Positions 39,549 through 47,280 of a stretch of DNA of 64,000 nucleotides are shown in pieces. Position 1 is the stretch's first letter. Each line of letters starts with the position of its first letter. The stretch is from Streptomyces marokkonensis (GTDB taxonomy: Bacteria > Actinomycetota > Actinomycetes > Streptomycetales > Streptomycetaceae), in assembly GCF_008312835.1 (NCBI RefSeq), contig NZ_VSKS01000008.1, positions 62,001-126,000 on the forward strand, written 5' to 3'. The position numbers and the translations under genes are program-made. The notes beneath the pieces are model-generated. The model saw only the letters and a program-made list of their open reading frames with translations. It made no database searches and was not told the DNA's origin.

Positions 39549-40508
39549 ATGACAGTGAGGGCAGAACAGCCGACCGATCGATTGACCAGGTTTCGCCGAA
39601 TCGGCGGCCTGGGAGCAGCCATAGCGGTGACGCCGTATCTGCTCATCAAAATCGTGTGGACTTTCGGTTTCTTTATTCCGACCGAGGAAATGGGCGGCGC
39701 GGACTGGCGTGCGATCAACGCGGCGACCGCGTTCCTCGCCGCCGTCGGCATCGTGCTGGCGATGGCGTTCTCCCGGCCCTGGGGCGAGCGCCTGCCCGCG
39801 TGGCTGGTGGCGCTGCCCGTGTGGGTCGGCACCGGCCTGCTCGTGCCCATGCTGCTGCTGGCACCCGTGCTCGGCCCGGCCGCCATGAACCGCGACCAGG
39901 ACGCCGGTTCACCGGACTTCTGGATCTACGAGCAGATCCTGGTGATGATCTCGCTGGTCGGAGTCGGGGTGGGCCTTCCGGTCGCCCTGGCCGGCTACGC
40001 CAGGGCGCGCTGGCCGGAAGCCCTGGGCGGCCCGCTCCGGTGTGCCGAACCGGTCGGCGGCACCCGGCAGTTGCAGGTGACACTGGCCAGGCTGGTCGCC
40101 GTCGGCTGCGCCCTGCTCGCCTGCGTCAAGGTCTTCTGGGCCGCGGGCGGGACCCTCGGCCTCGACGCGGACGAGCTGGACCGCCGCGACCTGTGGTGGC
40201 ACATGCTGTCACTGAGCACGGCCGCCTGGGCGCTCGCCGGGGCGTGGGGCATCCTGGTGCTGACCGCGCAGCGCGGTGCGCGCCGCTTCCTGCCGCCGAT
40301 GGCCGCCGCCTGGGTGTCCTCGGGCATGCTGTTCGCCTACAGCGTCTACAACCTGCTGACCCTCACCGACATGCAGCAGCCCTCCCCCGAACTTCCGATA
40401 GCGGGAGCGCTGGCCCGGGACGTCAGCGCGGTCCTCGGCGTGACGATGGGCCTGACCCTGCTGCTGGTCCTGCACGACCGCAAGCGCGCACTGCGCGACA
40501 CCGGTTGA
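39549..40508 (+). CDS. Polytopic membrane protein of unknown function
   Basis: 319 residues with about eight hydrophobic helices (for example 18-43, 59-79, 84-111, 126-152, 170-196, 215-238, 245-270, 283-305) and short charged ends. No transporter signature motif was recognised. It follows the KS pair after 67 nt but appears to have its own promoter. It could be involved in export or immunity for the lipopeptide, but nothing in the sequence proves it. Confidence 0.85.
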   Translation: MTVRAEQPTDRLTRFRRIGGLGAAIAVTPYLLIKIVWTFGFFIPTEEMGGADWRAINAATAFLAAVGIVLAMAFSRPWGERLPAWLVALPVWVGTGLLVPMLLLAPVLGPAAMNRDQDAGSPDFWIYEQILVMISLVGVGVGLPVALAGYARARWPEALGGPLRCAEPVGGTRQLQVTLARLVAVGCALLACVKVFWAAGGTLGLDADELDRRDLWWHMLSLSTAAWALAGAWGILVLTAQRGARRFLPPMAAAWVSSGMLFAYSVYNLLTLTDMQQPSPELPIAGALARDVSAVLGVTMGLTLLLVLHDRKRALRDTG

Positions 40509-40523
40509 GGCACACGGAACCCA

Positions 40524-40568
40524 CGACTCGGCCCCACGGCGCGGTGATCGCGCCGCGGGGCCGAGTCG
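40524..40568. terminator. Hairpin terminator between convergent membrane protein and thioesterase genes
   Basis: A 12-bp perfect outer stem (CGACTCGGCCCC at 40524-40535 with its complement at 40557-40568) encloses a further GC-rich inner stem. Confidence 0.8.
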
Positions 40569-40573
40569 TCCGG

Positions 40574-41383
40574 TCAGCGGGTGGGGGCGGCCGCACCGGG
40601 CACGGGCAGGGTGCACCACTCGGGCAGCCTGGACCACACCTCCGGCGTGTAGAAGTGCCCGCCGGGCAGTTCCACGGCCTGGAAGGGCCCCCGCGTCAGG
40701 GGCCGCCAGTGGCGCTCCACGTCCGCGAACGGCGCGACGTCCTCGGTGCCGTACAGCACCCGCAGCGGCACCGACACCCCTGAACCCTCGACGAATTCGT
40801 AGGACTCGGTCACCGCGAGGTCCGCGCGGAGCAGGTCCACCGCGATGTTGAGCAGCTCCGGTTCGGCCGCGATCGCGGGGGACACCTGGCCGAGGTCACG
40901 CATCCAGCGCACGAGGGCGTCGGCGCTGTCGTCCGACCGCGGCACGTCGTCGCGTGGCGTCTCCCGGCGCTTGTGCGGGGCCACCCCGCCCGACACCACG
41001 AGCGCCTCGGGCGGTGCGACGCCGAGGCGTTCGAGTTCGGCCGCCGTCTCGAAGGCGACCCAGGAGCCCATGCTGTGGCCGAACAGGATGTAGGGACGTC
41101 CGGTGAGCCCGCGCACCGACCGCACCACGTCGTCGCGCAGCTCCGTCCAGACCCGGGCGAACGGCGTACCGAAGCGCGCCTCCCGTCCCGGGTAGCAGAT
41201 CAGCGCCAGTTCCACGTCGTCCGGCAGGGCCTCGGCCCACTGCCGGAACGGCGCGGTGCCGCCCCCGCAGTAGCTCAGACACACCAGGACCCGCTCGGCG
41301 TGCGGCCGCGGCCGGGGCCGCTGCACCGCGGCGCCGCCCGCCGTCTTCACGATCGTCGCCGTCCTCACCGGCCTACTCGGCAC
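40574..41383 (-). CDS. Second type II thioesterase
   Basis: 269 residues; [19 protein letters not shown] at the start of the fold, nucleophile elbow GHSMGS, late GGHFYTPE His. A GTG at 41383 overlaps the MbtH gene by 11 nt; a GTG at 41368 after a GAGTAGG-like site is the other possible start, and the first ~25 residues are disordered-looking either way. Co-transcribed with MbtH. The cluster thus has two editing thioesterases plus the Cys-type hydrolase, possibly split between NRPS and PKS carriers. Confidence 0.9.
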   Translation of the reverse strand: MPSRPVRTATIVKTAGGAAVQRPRPRPHAERVLVCLSYCGGGTAPFRQWAEALPDDVELALICYPGREARFGTPFARVWTELRDDVVRSVRGLTGRPYILFGHSMGSWVAFETAAELERLGVAPPEALVVSGGVAPHKRRETPRDDVPRSDDSADALVRWMRDLGQVSPAIAAEPELLNIAVDLLRADLAVTESYEFVEGSGVSVPLRVLYGTEDVAPFADVERHWRPLTRGPFQAVELPGGHFYTPEVWSRLPEWCTLPVPGAAAPTR

Positions 41384-41591
41384 CTTCCATCTGGCGCACC
41401 AGGCTGAGCGGACGCATGTCGGTCCAGTTCTCGTTGACGTAGTCGAGACAGGCCTGCCGGCTGTCCTCGGGGTGCGCCACCGTCCAGCCCGCCGGCACCT
41501 CGGCGAACGCCGGCCAGAGCGAGTGCTGGCCCTCGTCGTTGACCAGCACGCGGTACTGGGCGTCGTTGTCCTCGAAGGGATTGGTGCTCAT
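41373..41591 (-). CDS. mbtH: MbtH-like NRPS adenylation chaperone
   Basis: 72 residues beginning [20 protein letters not shown], with the family hallmarks [13 protein letters not shown] and [11 protein letters not shown]. MbtH proteins bind and activate A domains and are commonly needed for Tyr- and Asn/Thr-type domains. ATG 41591 is preceded by GGAGAG. It is separate from the main NRPS operon but in the same cluster. Confidence 0.97.
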   Translation of the reverse strand: MSTNPFEDNDAQYRVLVNDEGQHSLWPAFAEVPAGWTVAHPEDSRQACLDYVNENWTDMRPLSLVRQMEGAE

Positions 41592-41637
41592 CGTCCACTC
41601 TCCAAGCAGTTCGCTACTCGTTCCCTGTACGGCGATG

Positions 41638-41928
41638 TCACGCGCTGCATTCCTGGTCCCGGACCGCACCCGCCCGCGCGCCGTGCGCGTCACGCATGCT
41701 GTCGATGAGCAGGAGCACCGCACGCACCGACGGCAGGATCATCCGCCCGTCCCCCGTCAGCCGCGCTCCCGTGGGATGCCGGGTGAACAGCTTGAAACCG
41801 AGGGACTCTTCCAGACGCTTGACCTGATAGGTGATCGCCGGCTGGGAATAGCCCAGTTTCCGTGCCGCGACATCCATGCGACCGGTTTCCGCGATCAGAA
41901 CAAAGGCCCGGAACTCGCGCTCGTGCAT
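41638..41928 (-). CDS. Truncated LysR-type regulator (DNA-binding domain only)
   Basis: About 96 residues from ATG 41928 (GGGGG just upstream; ATG 41940 also possible). It is a LysR winged helix: [20 protein letters not shown], then [18 protein letters not shown], then [12 protein letters not shown]. It ends shortly after the linker helix, without the ~200-residue effector domain of full LysR proteins. Divergence from the family is clean and the stop is not followed by recognisable LysR remnants, so it may be a natural mini-regulator. As the edge gene of the cluster it may control it. Confidence 0.75.
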   Translation of the reverse strand: MHEREFRAFVLIAETGRMDVAARKLGYSQPAITYQVKRLEESLGFKLFTRHPTGARLTGDGRMILPSVRAVLLLIDSMRDAHGARAGAVRDQECSA

Positions 41929-42109
41929 CCTGCCCCCCATGCGGCCACACCCACGGCAGCGCCCGATCACAAAAACCGCCGCACCGGAAACGCTACCGAC
42001 CGCGAACCGGGCCTTCGCCCGCCCTTACATGAACCTGCACCGGGACCCGGTCACCGGCACACGGCCGCCGGAGAGGAAAGCCAATACGCCGCCGCGCGCC
42101 GCGGAATAC

Positions 42110-43048
42110 TCACGCTTTCCTGCGCCGCACCAGGTCGCGGGCCGCCTCCGGCCACCGCGGGTACGCGAAGCCGAAGCCCGCGTCGAGCAGCCGGCCGGGG
42201 ACCACCCGGCGGCTCTTGAGCAGCAGCTCCGTGTCCGAGCGCAGGGCGAACGCGCCCACTTCGGCCATCCACCGCGTCGCCGGCAGCCCCACCGGCATCC
42301 GCCACGCCCCGCGCAGGTCGCGCATGAACGCGCGCTGGGGCAGCGGCCCGGGGGCCGCCAGGTTCACCGGTCCGAAGAGGTCCTCCCGGTCGATCAGGAA
42401 CTCGACCGCGCGGACGAAGTCGTGGTCGTGGATCCACGACACGTACTGCCCGCCGCCCGCGACGGGCCCGCCCAACCCGAGCCGGGTCATCCACGACAGG
42501 ACGTCGAAGACGCCGCCACGGTCGGGGCTCATCACCATGGCGGCGCGCAGGGCCACCTTGCGGGTGTGCGGGGTGTCGGCCTCTTCCTGCTCCCGCTCCC
42601 AGCACCTGGCGATCCCGACGCTGTAGGACCAGTAGCCCGGCACGTCCGGTTCCGTCCCGCCGATGACGCCGGTCGCCTCGTCGTGGGGCGCGTCGAACCG
42701 GTGGGCGTAGACGGTGGCGGTGCTCATCTGGAGCCAGACCCGGGGAGGCCGCGCGGCGGCGCCGATCACTTCGCCGACGACGCGGGTGGACAGCACCCGC
42801 GAGTCCATCATGGCGCGGAGGTTGGCGGGGGTGTAACGGCAGTTCACGCTGCGGCCGGCGAGGTTGATCACGACGTCGCTGCCGTCGATCGCCTCCACCC
42901 ACGGCCCCGGTGTCGCGCCGTCCCAGTACACCTGGCCGGGCGCCGTCGGCCGCCTGGTCAGCACCACGACCTCGTGCCCGGCGGCGCTCAGCGCGCGGTT
43001 CAGGACGCTTCCCACCTGCCCGGTGCCCCCGGGAATCACGATCCTCAT
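42110..43048 (-). CDS. NAD-dependent epimerase, TIGR01777/YfcH-type SDR
   Basis: 312 residues; N-terminal GGTGQVGSVL (Rossmann), VVINLAGRSVNCRYT and the C-terminal FxxPRWPEAARDL are characteristic of the TIGR01777 extended-SDR family. The expected Tyr of the active site region is in GYWSYSVG. Substrate of the family is poorly defined. It lies downstream of a TTTGAAC-N2-GTTCAAA operator and is divergent from a small membrane protein gene. Probably outside the peptide cluster. Confidence 0.88.
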   Translation of the reverse strand: MRIVIPGGTGQVGSVLNRALSAAGHEVVVLTRRPTAPGQVYWDGATPGPWVEAIDGSDVVINLAGRSVNCRYTPANLRAMMDSRVLSTRVVGEVIGAAARPPRVWLQMSTATVYAHRFDAPHDEATGVIGGTEPDVPGYWSYSVGIARCWEREQEEADTPHTRKVALRAAMVMSPDRGGVFDVLSWMTRLGLGGPVAGGGQYVSWIHDHDFVRAVEFLIDREDLFGPVNLAAPGPLPQRAFMRDLRGAWRMPVGLPATRWMAEVGAFALRSDTELLLKSRRVVPGRLLDAGFGFAYPRWPEAARDLVRRRKA

Positions 43049-43085
43049 CAGCCCCGCCCTCCGTCGGGCCTCACCCTACACAGCT

Positions 43086-43101
43086 TTTGAACGTGTTCAA
43101 A
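43086..43101. promoter_or_regulatory. Palindromic operator TTTGAAC-GT-GTTCAAA
   Basis: Perfect 7-bp arms with a 2-nt spacer between the divergent epimerase and membrane protein genes, about 37 nt from the epimerase start. Form and position suit a TetR/MarR-type repressor, but no such regulator is encoded adjacent. Confidence 0.7.
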
Positions 43102-43186
43102 TAGTCGCTCCGACGTGTCATGATGGCGGCGCAGGGGTCCATCAACCCGCGTCGACGACGCCGACCACCTCGAGCGAGGAGCCACC

Positions 43187-43450
43187 ATGGCCACCGGATC
43201 CGGATCCACGGACAGCCCCGCGACCCTCTACGGGCCCGTCTCCCTCGTCCTCGGCACGGCCGCTCTGGTCGCCGCCGTGTTCGCCGGCCTCCTCGGCATC
43301 GCGATCCCGCTGCTCTTCGGCAGCCTGGCCCTCACCTTCGCGCTGCTCGGCCTGGGCCGGGGGCTCAACCGGGTCCAGTGCGGCGTCGGCCTGGCCACGG
43401 GAGCCCTGAGCGTGCTCCACCCCGTCCTCCTGGCCGCAGCCTGGACATGA
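43187..43450 (+). CDS. Small two-to-three-helix membrane protein
   Basis: 87 residues, GAGGAG upstream of ATG 43187. Hydrophobic segments about 16-38 (VSLVLGTAALVAAVFAGLLG), 40-57 and 68-86; the tail is short. No family recognised. Divergent from the epimerase gene and sharing its operator region; followed by a terminator hairpin. Confidence 0.75.
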   Translation: MATGSGSTDSPATLYGPVSLVLGTAALVAAVFAGLLGIAIPLLFGSLALTFALLGLGRGLNRVQCGVGLATGALSVLHPVLLAAAWT

Positions 43451-43459
43451 CGTGGCGGA

Positions 43460-43487
43460 GCCCGGGAGTCGTATCCAGCTCCCGGGC
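43460..43487 (+). terminator. Hairpin terminator after small membrane protein gene
   Basis: GCCCGGGAG (43460-43468) and its perfect complement CTCCCGGGC (43479-43487) around a 10-nt loop. Confidence 0.8.
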
Positions 43488-43549
43488 CCCTGGGGATGCC
43501 ACCCACTTGCGCACGCCGGCGGCGTTTAAGAGGACGGATCAGTCATCAT

Positions 43550-43623
43550 GCCGTCGTGTTCTTCCTTTGAACTACCGCGCCAGGCAAGAGGCGCAGGCGA
43601 GAGTCGAACTCGCATCCGACGGC
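43550..43623 (-). ncRNA. Circularly permuted tRNA-like element
   Basis: Read on the minus strand, a tRNA 3' half precedes a 5' half. The 3' half has GCCGTCG, then GAT, T-arm GCGAG-TTCGACT-CTCGC (43613-43597), then CTGCGCC. After an 8-nt spacer the 5' half follows: GGCGCGG, TA, D-arm GTTC-AAAGGAA-GAAC, A, CGACGGC (ends 43550). The halves pair across the permutation: acceptor 7 bp (one G-T), D stem 4 bp, T stem 5 bp, anticodon-side helix 5-7 bp. Canonical invariants are present (U8, A14, GG18-19, A21, R26, TTCRANY, C61) and the total is 74 nt. No 3' CCA is encoded and no normal anticodon loop is contiguous, so no amino acid can be assigned. Confidence 0.5.
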
Positions 43624-43847
43624 GTTCGTCCGTCCCCGGTCGGTCCGGCGATCGGCGGCGATGCTGAGACTGGAGCGAGAGTCTGAGATTGACCGCGGCC
43701 GCCGTCTCGGCGAGCCGCGCTTTCAGGCTGAACTTCAGTTTCAGCTTGCGCTCCTGGCGCGAACCGGTCCTCAATCCGGCCCGCGCCCCGTAGCGCACCC
43801 CCGCGCTCGCACGCGGGGGCGATCATGATGGCTCTCTTCGGTCGGCG

Positions 43848-44579
43848 TCAGCCGAACAGGTAGCCGAACACCGCGTCCCCGACCCGCTGGTCGGTGACCT
43901 CGGCGCCGTTGGCCTCCTCGCGGGCGAACTTCACCGCCTGCTGGAGCTTCTCGACCCGCTCGGCGAGCTCGTTGACCCGCCGCGCGGGGAGCGCCCCGGA
44001 GAACTTCACGGTCGTCCAGTACCCGATGGGCACGTCCTCGTAGTACACCTCGACCTGCGCCGGGTGCTTGTCGGTCGCCTCCGCCTTGACGTGGTTGCGC
44101 GGGACCTTCTTGGTGCGGATGGTCCGCACCGGGTCCGTCTTCCACCAGTCCGTGGACGGGTCGTGGGACCAGGACTCGGCGGCGTCGAGGGTGGGCAGCT
44201 TCTTGACGAAGGTGTGCAGATCGGTGAGCTGCTTCTCGAGGAAGAGCAGGTAGCTGACCGGCACGTCGGCGACGACGGTCCGCCCGTCGACCGTGACGTC
44301 CGCCCGGGCCGTGCAGTTCGCCCAGTCCTTGGTGGCGGTCACGTCGAACAGCCGCGTCAGCGAGGCGGCCATCTCCCGCAGCACGTCCTCCCCCTGCACC
44401 TGCACCCGCGTCGACTCGGGCGGCAGCTGCTCACCCTCCTCGTCCTTCGGCTGGTACGTGCGCGAGATCCCGGCCAGCAGCGCGGGCTTCTGCACCTTGG
44501 CGTGCGCGGCGTTGATGTCCTGGAGCGACTTGCTCTTGACACCCTTCTCGACAGCGATGATCTGATTCAGCTTCGCCAT
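43848..44579 (-). CDS. Conserved hypothetical protein (DUF7873-like)
   Basis: 243 residues beginning MAKLNQIIAVEKGVKSKSLQ. Mixed alpha/beta, with a helical stretch VSYLLFLEKQLTDLHTFVK near 105-125 and RVNELAERVEKLQQAVKFAREE near 205-225, the latter coiled-coil-like. No catalytic motif recognised. It resembles a widespread actinobacterial family of unknown function. GAGGGGG lies upstream of the ATG on the coding strand. It stands alone, downstream of a toxin-antitoxin pair. Confidence 0.88.
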   Translation of the reverse strand: MAKLNQIIAVEKGVKSKSLQDINAAHAKVQKPALLAGISRTYQPKDEEGEQLPPESTRVQVQGEDVLREMAASLTRLFDVTATKDWANCTARADVTVDGRTVVADVPVSYLLFLEKQLTDLHTFVKKLPTLDAAESWSHDPSTDWWKTDPVRTIRTKKVPRNHVKAEATDKHPAQVEVYYEDVPIGYWTTVKFSGALPARRVNELAERVEKLQQAVKFAREEANGAEVTDQRVGDAVFGYLFG

Positions 44580-44685
44580 GTCGTCCCCCTCTTTCGAACA
44601 GGCAGGAACTTAACCCGCCAGGTCGAACAGGCGCAGCTCCTTTATTGCCGCGGCACGTCAACCGCTGCCGCCCGCCGCCGGGGAG

Positions 44686-45114
44686 TCACTGGTCGTCAGG
44701 CCACAGGCGGAACGCGGAGTGCCCGGTCAGGGGCCGGACCATGCGGAAGTGACGGCGGTCCAGGGTGAGGATGGCGTCCGTGTGGTATTCGGCCGCCATC
44801 ACCACGTTCATCGTGTCCGTGAGGCCGATCTGCGGATATCTGCGCATGGTGACCAGCGCCGTCGACAGATGCGGTTCGATCTCCGGGACCGCGTACCGGC
44901 GCACGGCGACGCGGTCCCGGACGTGGCCCAGCGCCGCGTGCGCGGCCTCGGGTCCGACCCGTGAGCCGAGGAGGTAGTCGAGTTCGGCGAGGACCAGCGG
45001 GCTCACCACCAGGTGTGAGGCAGCCGCGACCGCCTTGCGGCAGGCCGCGTGCTCGGGAGCGTCCGCGTCGAACAGCGAGAACAGGCCCGAGGTGTCGGCA
45101 ATGAGGACGGTCAT
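44686..45114 (-). CDS. PIN-domain toxin (VapC-like)
   Basis: 142 residues. PIN acidic residues are visible: IADTSGL (first Asp), LAELDYLL (Glu), GLTDTMNVVMA (Asp) and LTLDRRHF (last Asp), in the spacing expected of VapC ribonucleases. Its start overlaps the antitoxin stop by ATGA, the standard toxin-antitoxin layout. Confidence 0.92.
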   Translation of the reverse strand: MTVLIADTSGLFSLFDADAPEHAACRKAVAAASHLVVSPLVLAELDYLLGSRVGPEAAHAALGHVRDRVAVRRYAVPEIEPHLSTALVTMRRYPQIGLTDTMNVVMAAEYHTDAILTLDRRHFRMVRPLTGHSAFRLWPDDQ

Positions 45115-45359
45115 GCGCCGAAGCCCTCCAGGTACGAGCCGCGGCCCTCGGACCAGTCGATCCTGGAGCCGCTGTGGAACACGGGGATGTCGTCGTCACC
45201 CATCGGGTCCGTGGGGTGATCGGGTACGGGCTCCTCCGTGACCGGCGACAGCATGGCGACCGGCCGTCCGTTCTTCGTCACCGTGATCCGCTCGCCGCGC
45301 TCGGCCGCAGCGAGGATCCTCGAGGCGTTCTGATTGAATTCACGCGCGGTCGTCTCCAT
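45111..45359 (-). CDS. Phd/YefM-type antitoxin
   Basis: 82 residues; N-terminal REFNQNASRILAAAERGERI and VTKNGRPVAMLSP are the Phd/YefM DNA-binding fold, followed by an acidic flexible tail (DDDIPVFHSGSR) that would wrap the PIN toxin. Its start codon lies inside the 15-bp palindrome at 45356-45370, implying autorepression. Confidence 0.93.
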   Translation of the reverse strand: METTAREFNQNASRILAAAERGERITVTKNGRPVAMLSPVTEEPVPDHPTDPMGDDDIPVFHSGSRIDWSEGRGSYLEGFGA

Positions 45360-45370
45360 GTACTACATGG
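45356..45370. promoter_or_regulatory. Autoregulatory operator of the toxin-antitoxin pair
   Basis: CCATGTA-C-TACATGG, a perfect palindrome around one central base, covers the antitoxin start codon. GTACTAC also recurs directly at 45360-45366 and 45370-45376. Confidence 0.75.
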
Positions 45371-45896
45371 TACTACGCGGGCGGACCGGCGCGGGAGGCA
45401 CGTCGCTCGGCCGTCCGTTTGGCGACATAACGGGGCGTACGCGCGCGTCGGCCGACGGGTGGCCGGCGAGGCGACGTGGAGGAGGACCCGGCCCCTTCCG
45501 CGGACAGGGCGGAGGACGTGCTCCCGGCACGTCCAGCGGTGAGCCAACCCCTCCCGGGGCGTCGTCCGGCGACCGCCGCCGTTTCTTGACCTGCACATCT
45601 GACCCGGTGAGGCCGGTTCACACGGTGTGCCGCACGTAGGGCGCAGTTAAGCGGTACAGCAGCGTCGCTGGGACCACGGCGGCGAGGCACGCACGACGGG
45701 CAGGGGAGACAGTGGGGTGAGCGTTCAGCAGACCGGCACCGCACCCGGCCCCGCTGCCGCGGTACGCCCCGCACCCGCCCCCGCCGGCTCGCCGCTGACC
45801 GCCGGTCGCCCCTCACCATGTATACCGGCCGTCCCGGCTCCGGACGCCCTCGCTCTGTGAATCCGGAGCCGCAGGGCACACCAGCAAGGCGACGAT
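45371..45896. other. Gene-poor stretch
   Basis: About 525 nt upstream of the antitoxin. Open frames exist on both strands but are Arg/Pro/Ser-rich antisense-type translations with no recognisable fold. Nothing beyond the antitoxin promoter region is supported. Confidence 0.5.
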
Positions 45897-46200
45897 TCAG
45901 TGGCGGATCCGGTCAGCCGCGAACCCCACGAACGCGGCCGCCCACGTCTCCGAACCAATCGCCAGACCCGGGCCGGTTCGTGTCCTTCGTGTCCCGTACG
46001 TGCACGACGTGCTGACAAGTGGCCACCTCCACGCACTGGCCGCCTTCCCCGCTGCTGTAAGTGCCTTTGAACCATGCCAATCCAACCGCGTTCTTCATCC
46101 CGGGCTCCGGGGGAGCCGCCTCCGGCTCCCCCTGATCGGCCACCGTCGTCTCCCTCGGCTCCCGCACCGTCTCACTCATCGCCCCACACACCTCCGCCAC
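45897..46200 (-). pseudogene. Frameshifted DUF397 protein gene
   Basis: The first half (LAWFKGTYSSGEGGQCVEVA, then VVHVRDTKDT) is a clear DUF397 domain, but its frame ends as VGGRVRGVRG. The true C-terminus (LAIGSETWAAAFVGFAADR) continues in another frame to a stop at 45897. The break lies in the CCCGGG run near 45967-45972, a one-base indel. It lacks the XRE regulator gene usually next to DUF397 genes; the intact pair is at 53.8 kb. Could be a real pseudogene or a sequencing error. Confidence 0.75.
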
Positions 46201-46503
46201 CCATCGGCCGGTCCGCCCAACTCCGGCGCTTCGCCGGGAGACACGCCCTGCCCCGCGTACACACGCCGCCGAAACACGTACAACGTCCCCGGTCCGTCAC
46301 CCGGCATCAACGCTAGGACCCGCCGCGCAGAGGAACCGGTGAACGACCACGGTTCACCAAAGCCAGTACCAGGCCTTCCGTGACTTCCCATCGGAATCCC
46401 CTCGGCTCATTACCGGCTGTCGCCGCGCAAGTACCCGCGATAACCTGTCGGTGACCGGCGCAAACACAGCAAGTCGGCAGTACACAAGGACGCGAGGGGG
46501 AGC
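46201..46503. other. Intergenic region upstream of the methyltransferase-NACHT operon
   Basis: About 300 nt between the divergent DUF397 remnant and the methyltransferase. It must hold the operon promoter; no convincing -35/-10 or operator was picked out. GAGGGGG just before 46504 is the ribosome site. Confidence 0.4.
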
Positions 46504-47280
46504 GTGGAGCGGGGCGACGTACGGGGGCACTACGAGGAACTGGCGGCCGAGTACGACGAGCATTGGGTCTACGGCCCGGACTACATCCCCTGGATGTCCG
46601 GCCGGATCGCCGAAACGCTGCGACTCACTCCCACGGACCGGATCGCCGATGTCGGCGCCGGAACCGGCCTGTTCGCCAGAGAAGTGGCCAGGCAACTCCG
46701 GCCGCACCGGCCCATTCTCTGCATCGACCCCTCCGAGGCGATGTTGCGCGGGCTCGGCACACCTCCCCCAGCAGGCCTGACATCAGTGGTCGCCTCCGCC
46801 GAGGACATCGCGGAGGACCGTGCGCAGCTGCCGTACGAGCGGCTCGACGCGATGTGGCTCAAGGAGTCGGTGCACCATCTGACCGACCCGGAGCACACGC
46901 TCCAGGGCCTCGCCGACCTGCTGGCGCCCGGCGGCCGGCTGCTGGTGGTGATGCTCCCGACCAGTATTCGGTACCCGCTGTTCGAGGCGGCTCTCACCCG
47001 GTTCGAGGAGTTGCAGCCGGACCCGGCGCACATCGTGGAGCACCTGCGCGCGGCCGGGCTGGAAGCGCGTCTCACCCACGTCGAGCACGAGTTGCGCATC
47101 GACCGGGACCGGTACTTCGGCATGGTGCGTGCCCGTTACATGTCCCTGCTCTCCACCTTCAGCGACAACGAGATCGAGAAGGGCGTCGAGGAGATGCGCG
47201 CCGCCCACCCGGATCCCGTCTTGGTGTTTCCCGACCGGTTCGCGTTCGTCCTGGGACAGCGCCGGGAGGAGTCCGCATGA
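46504..47280 (+). CDS. Class I SAM-dependent methyltransferase, first gene of putative conflict operon
   Basis: 258 residues from GTG 46504 (GAGGGGG upstream). Motif I is ADVGAGTGLFA, motif II CIDPSEAM, then LDAMWLKESVHHL and LLAPGGRLLVV: a methyltransferase of the UbiE/type-11 kind acting probably on a small molecule or protein. Its stop overlaps the ATG of the HEPN-NACHT gene (ATGA), so the two are translated together. Methyltransferases occur as accessory enzymes beside STAND NTPases, but the target here is unknown. Confidence 0.9.
   Translation: MERGDVRGHYEELAAEYDEHWVYGPDYIPWMSGRIAETLRLTPTDRIADVGAGTGLFAREVARQLRPHRPILCIDPSEAMLRGLGTPPPAGLTSVVASAEDIAEDRAQLPYERLDAMWLKESVHHLTDPEHTLQGLADLLAPGGRLLVVMLPTSIRYPLFEAALTRFEELQPDPAHIVEHLRAAGLEARLTHVEHELRIDRDRYFGMVRARYMSLLSTFSDNEIEKGVEEMRAAHPDPVLVFPDRFAFVLGQRREESA

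Noticed and set aside
43597-43670. Ordinary linear minus-strand tRNA ending at the T arm
   Set aside because: No D arm or matching acceptor strand upstream (43615-43680); the complementary parts lie on the other side, giving the permuted reading instead.
45373-45879. 168-codon minus-strand frame
   Set aside because: Arg/Ser/Pro-rich, no ribosome site, no fold; it resembles non-coding GC-rich DNA.
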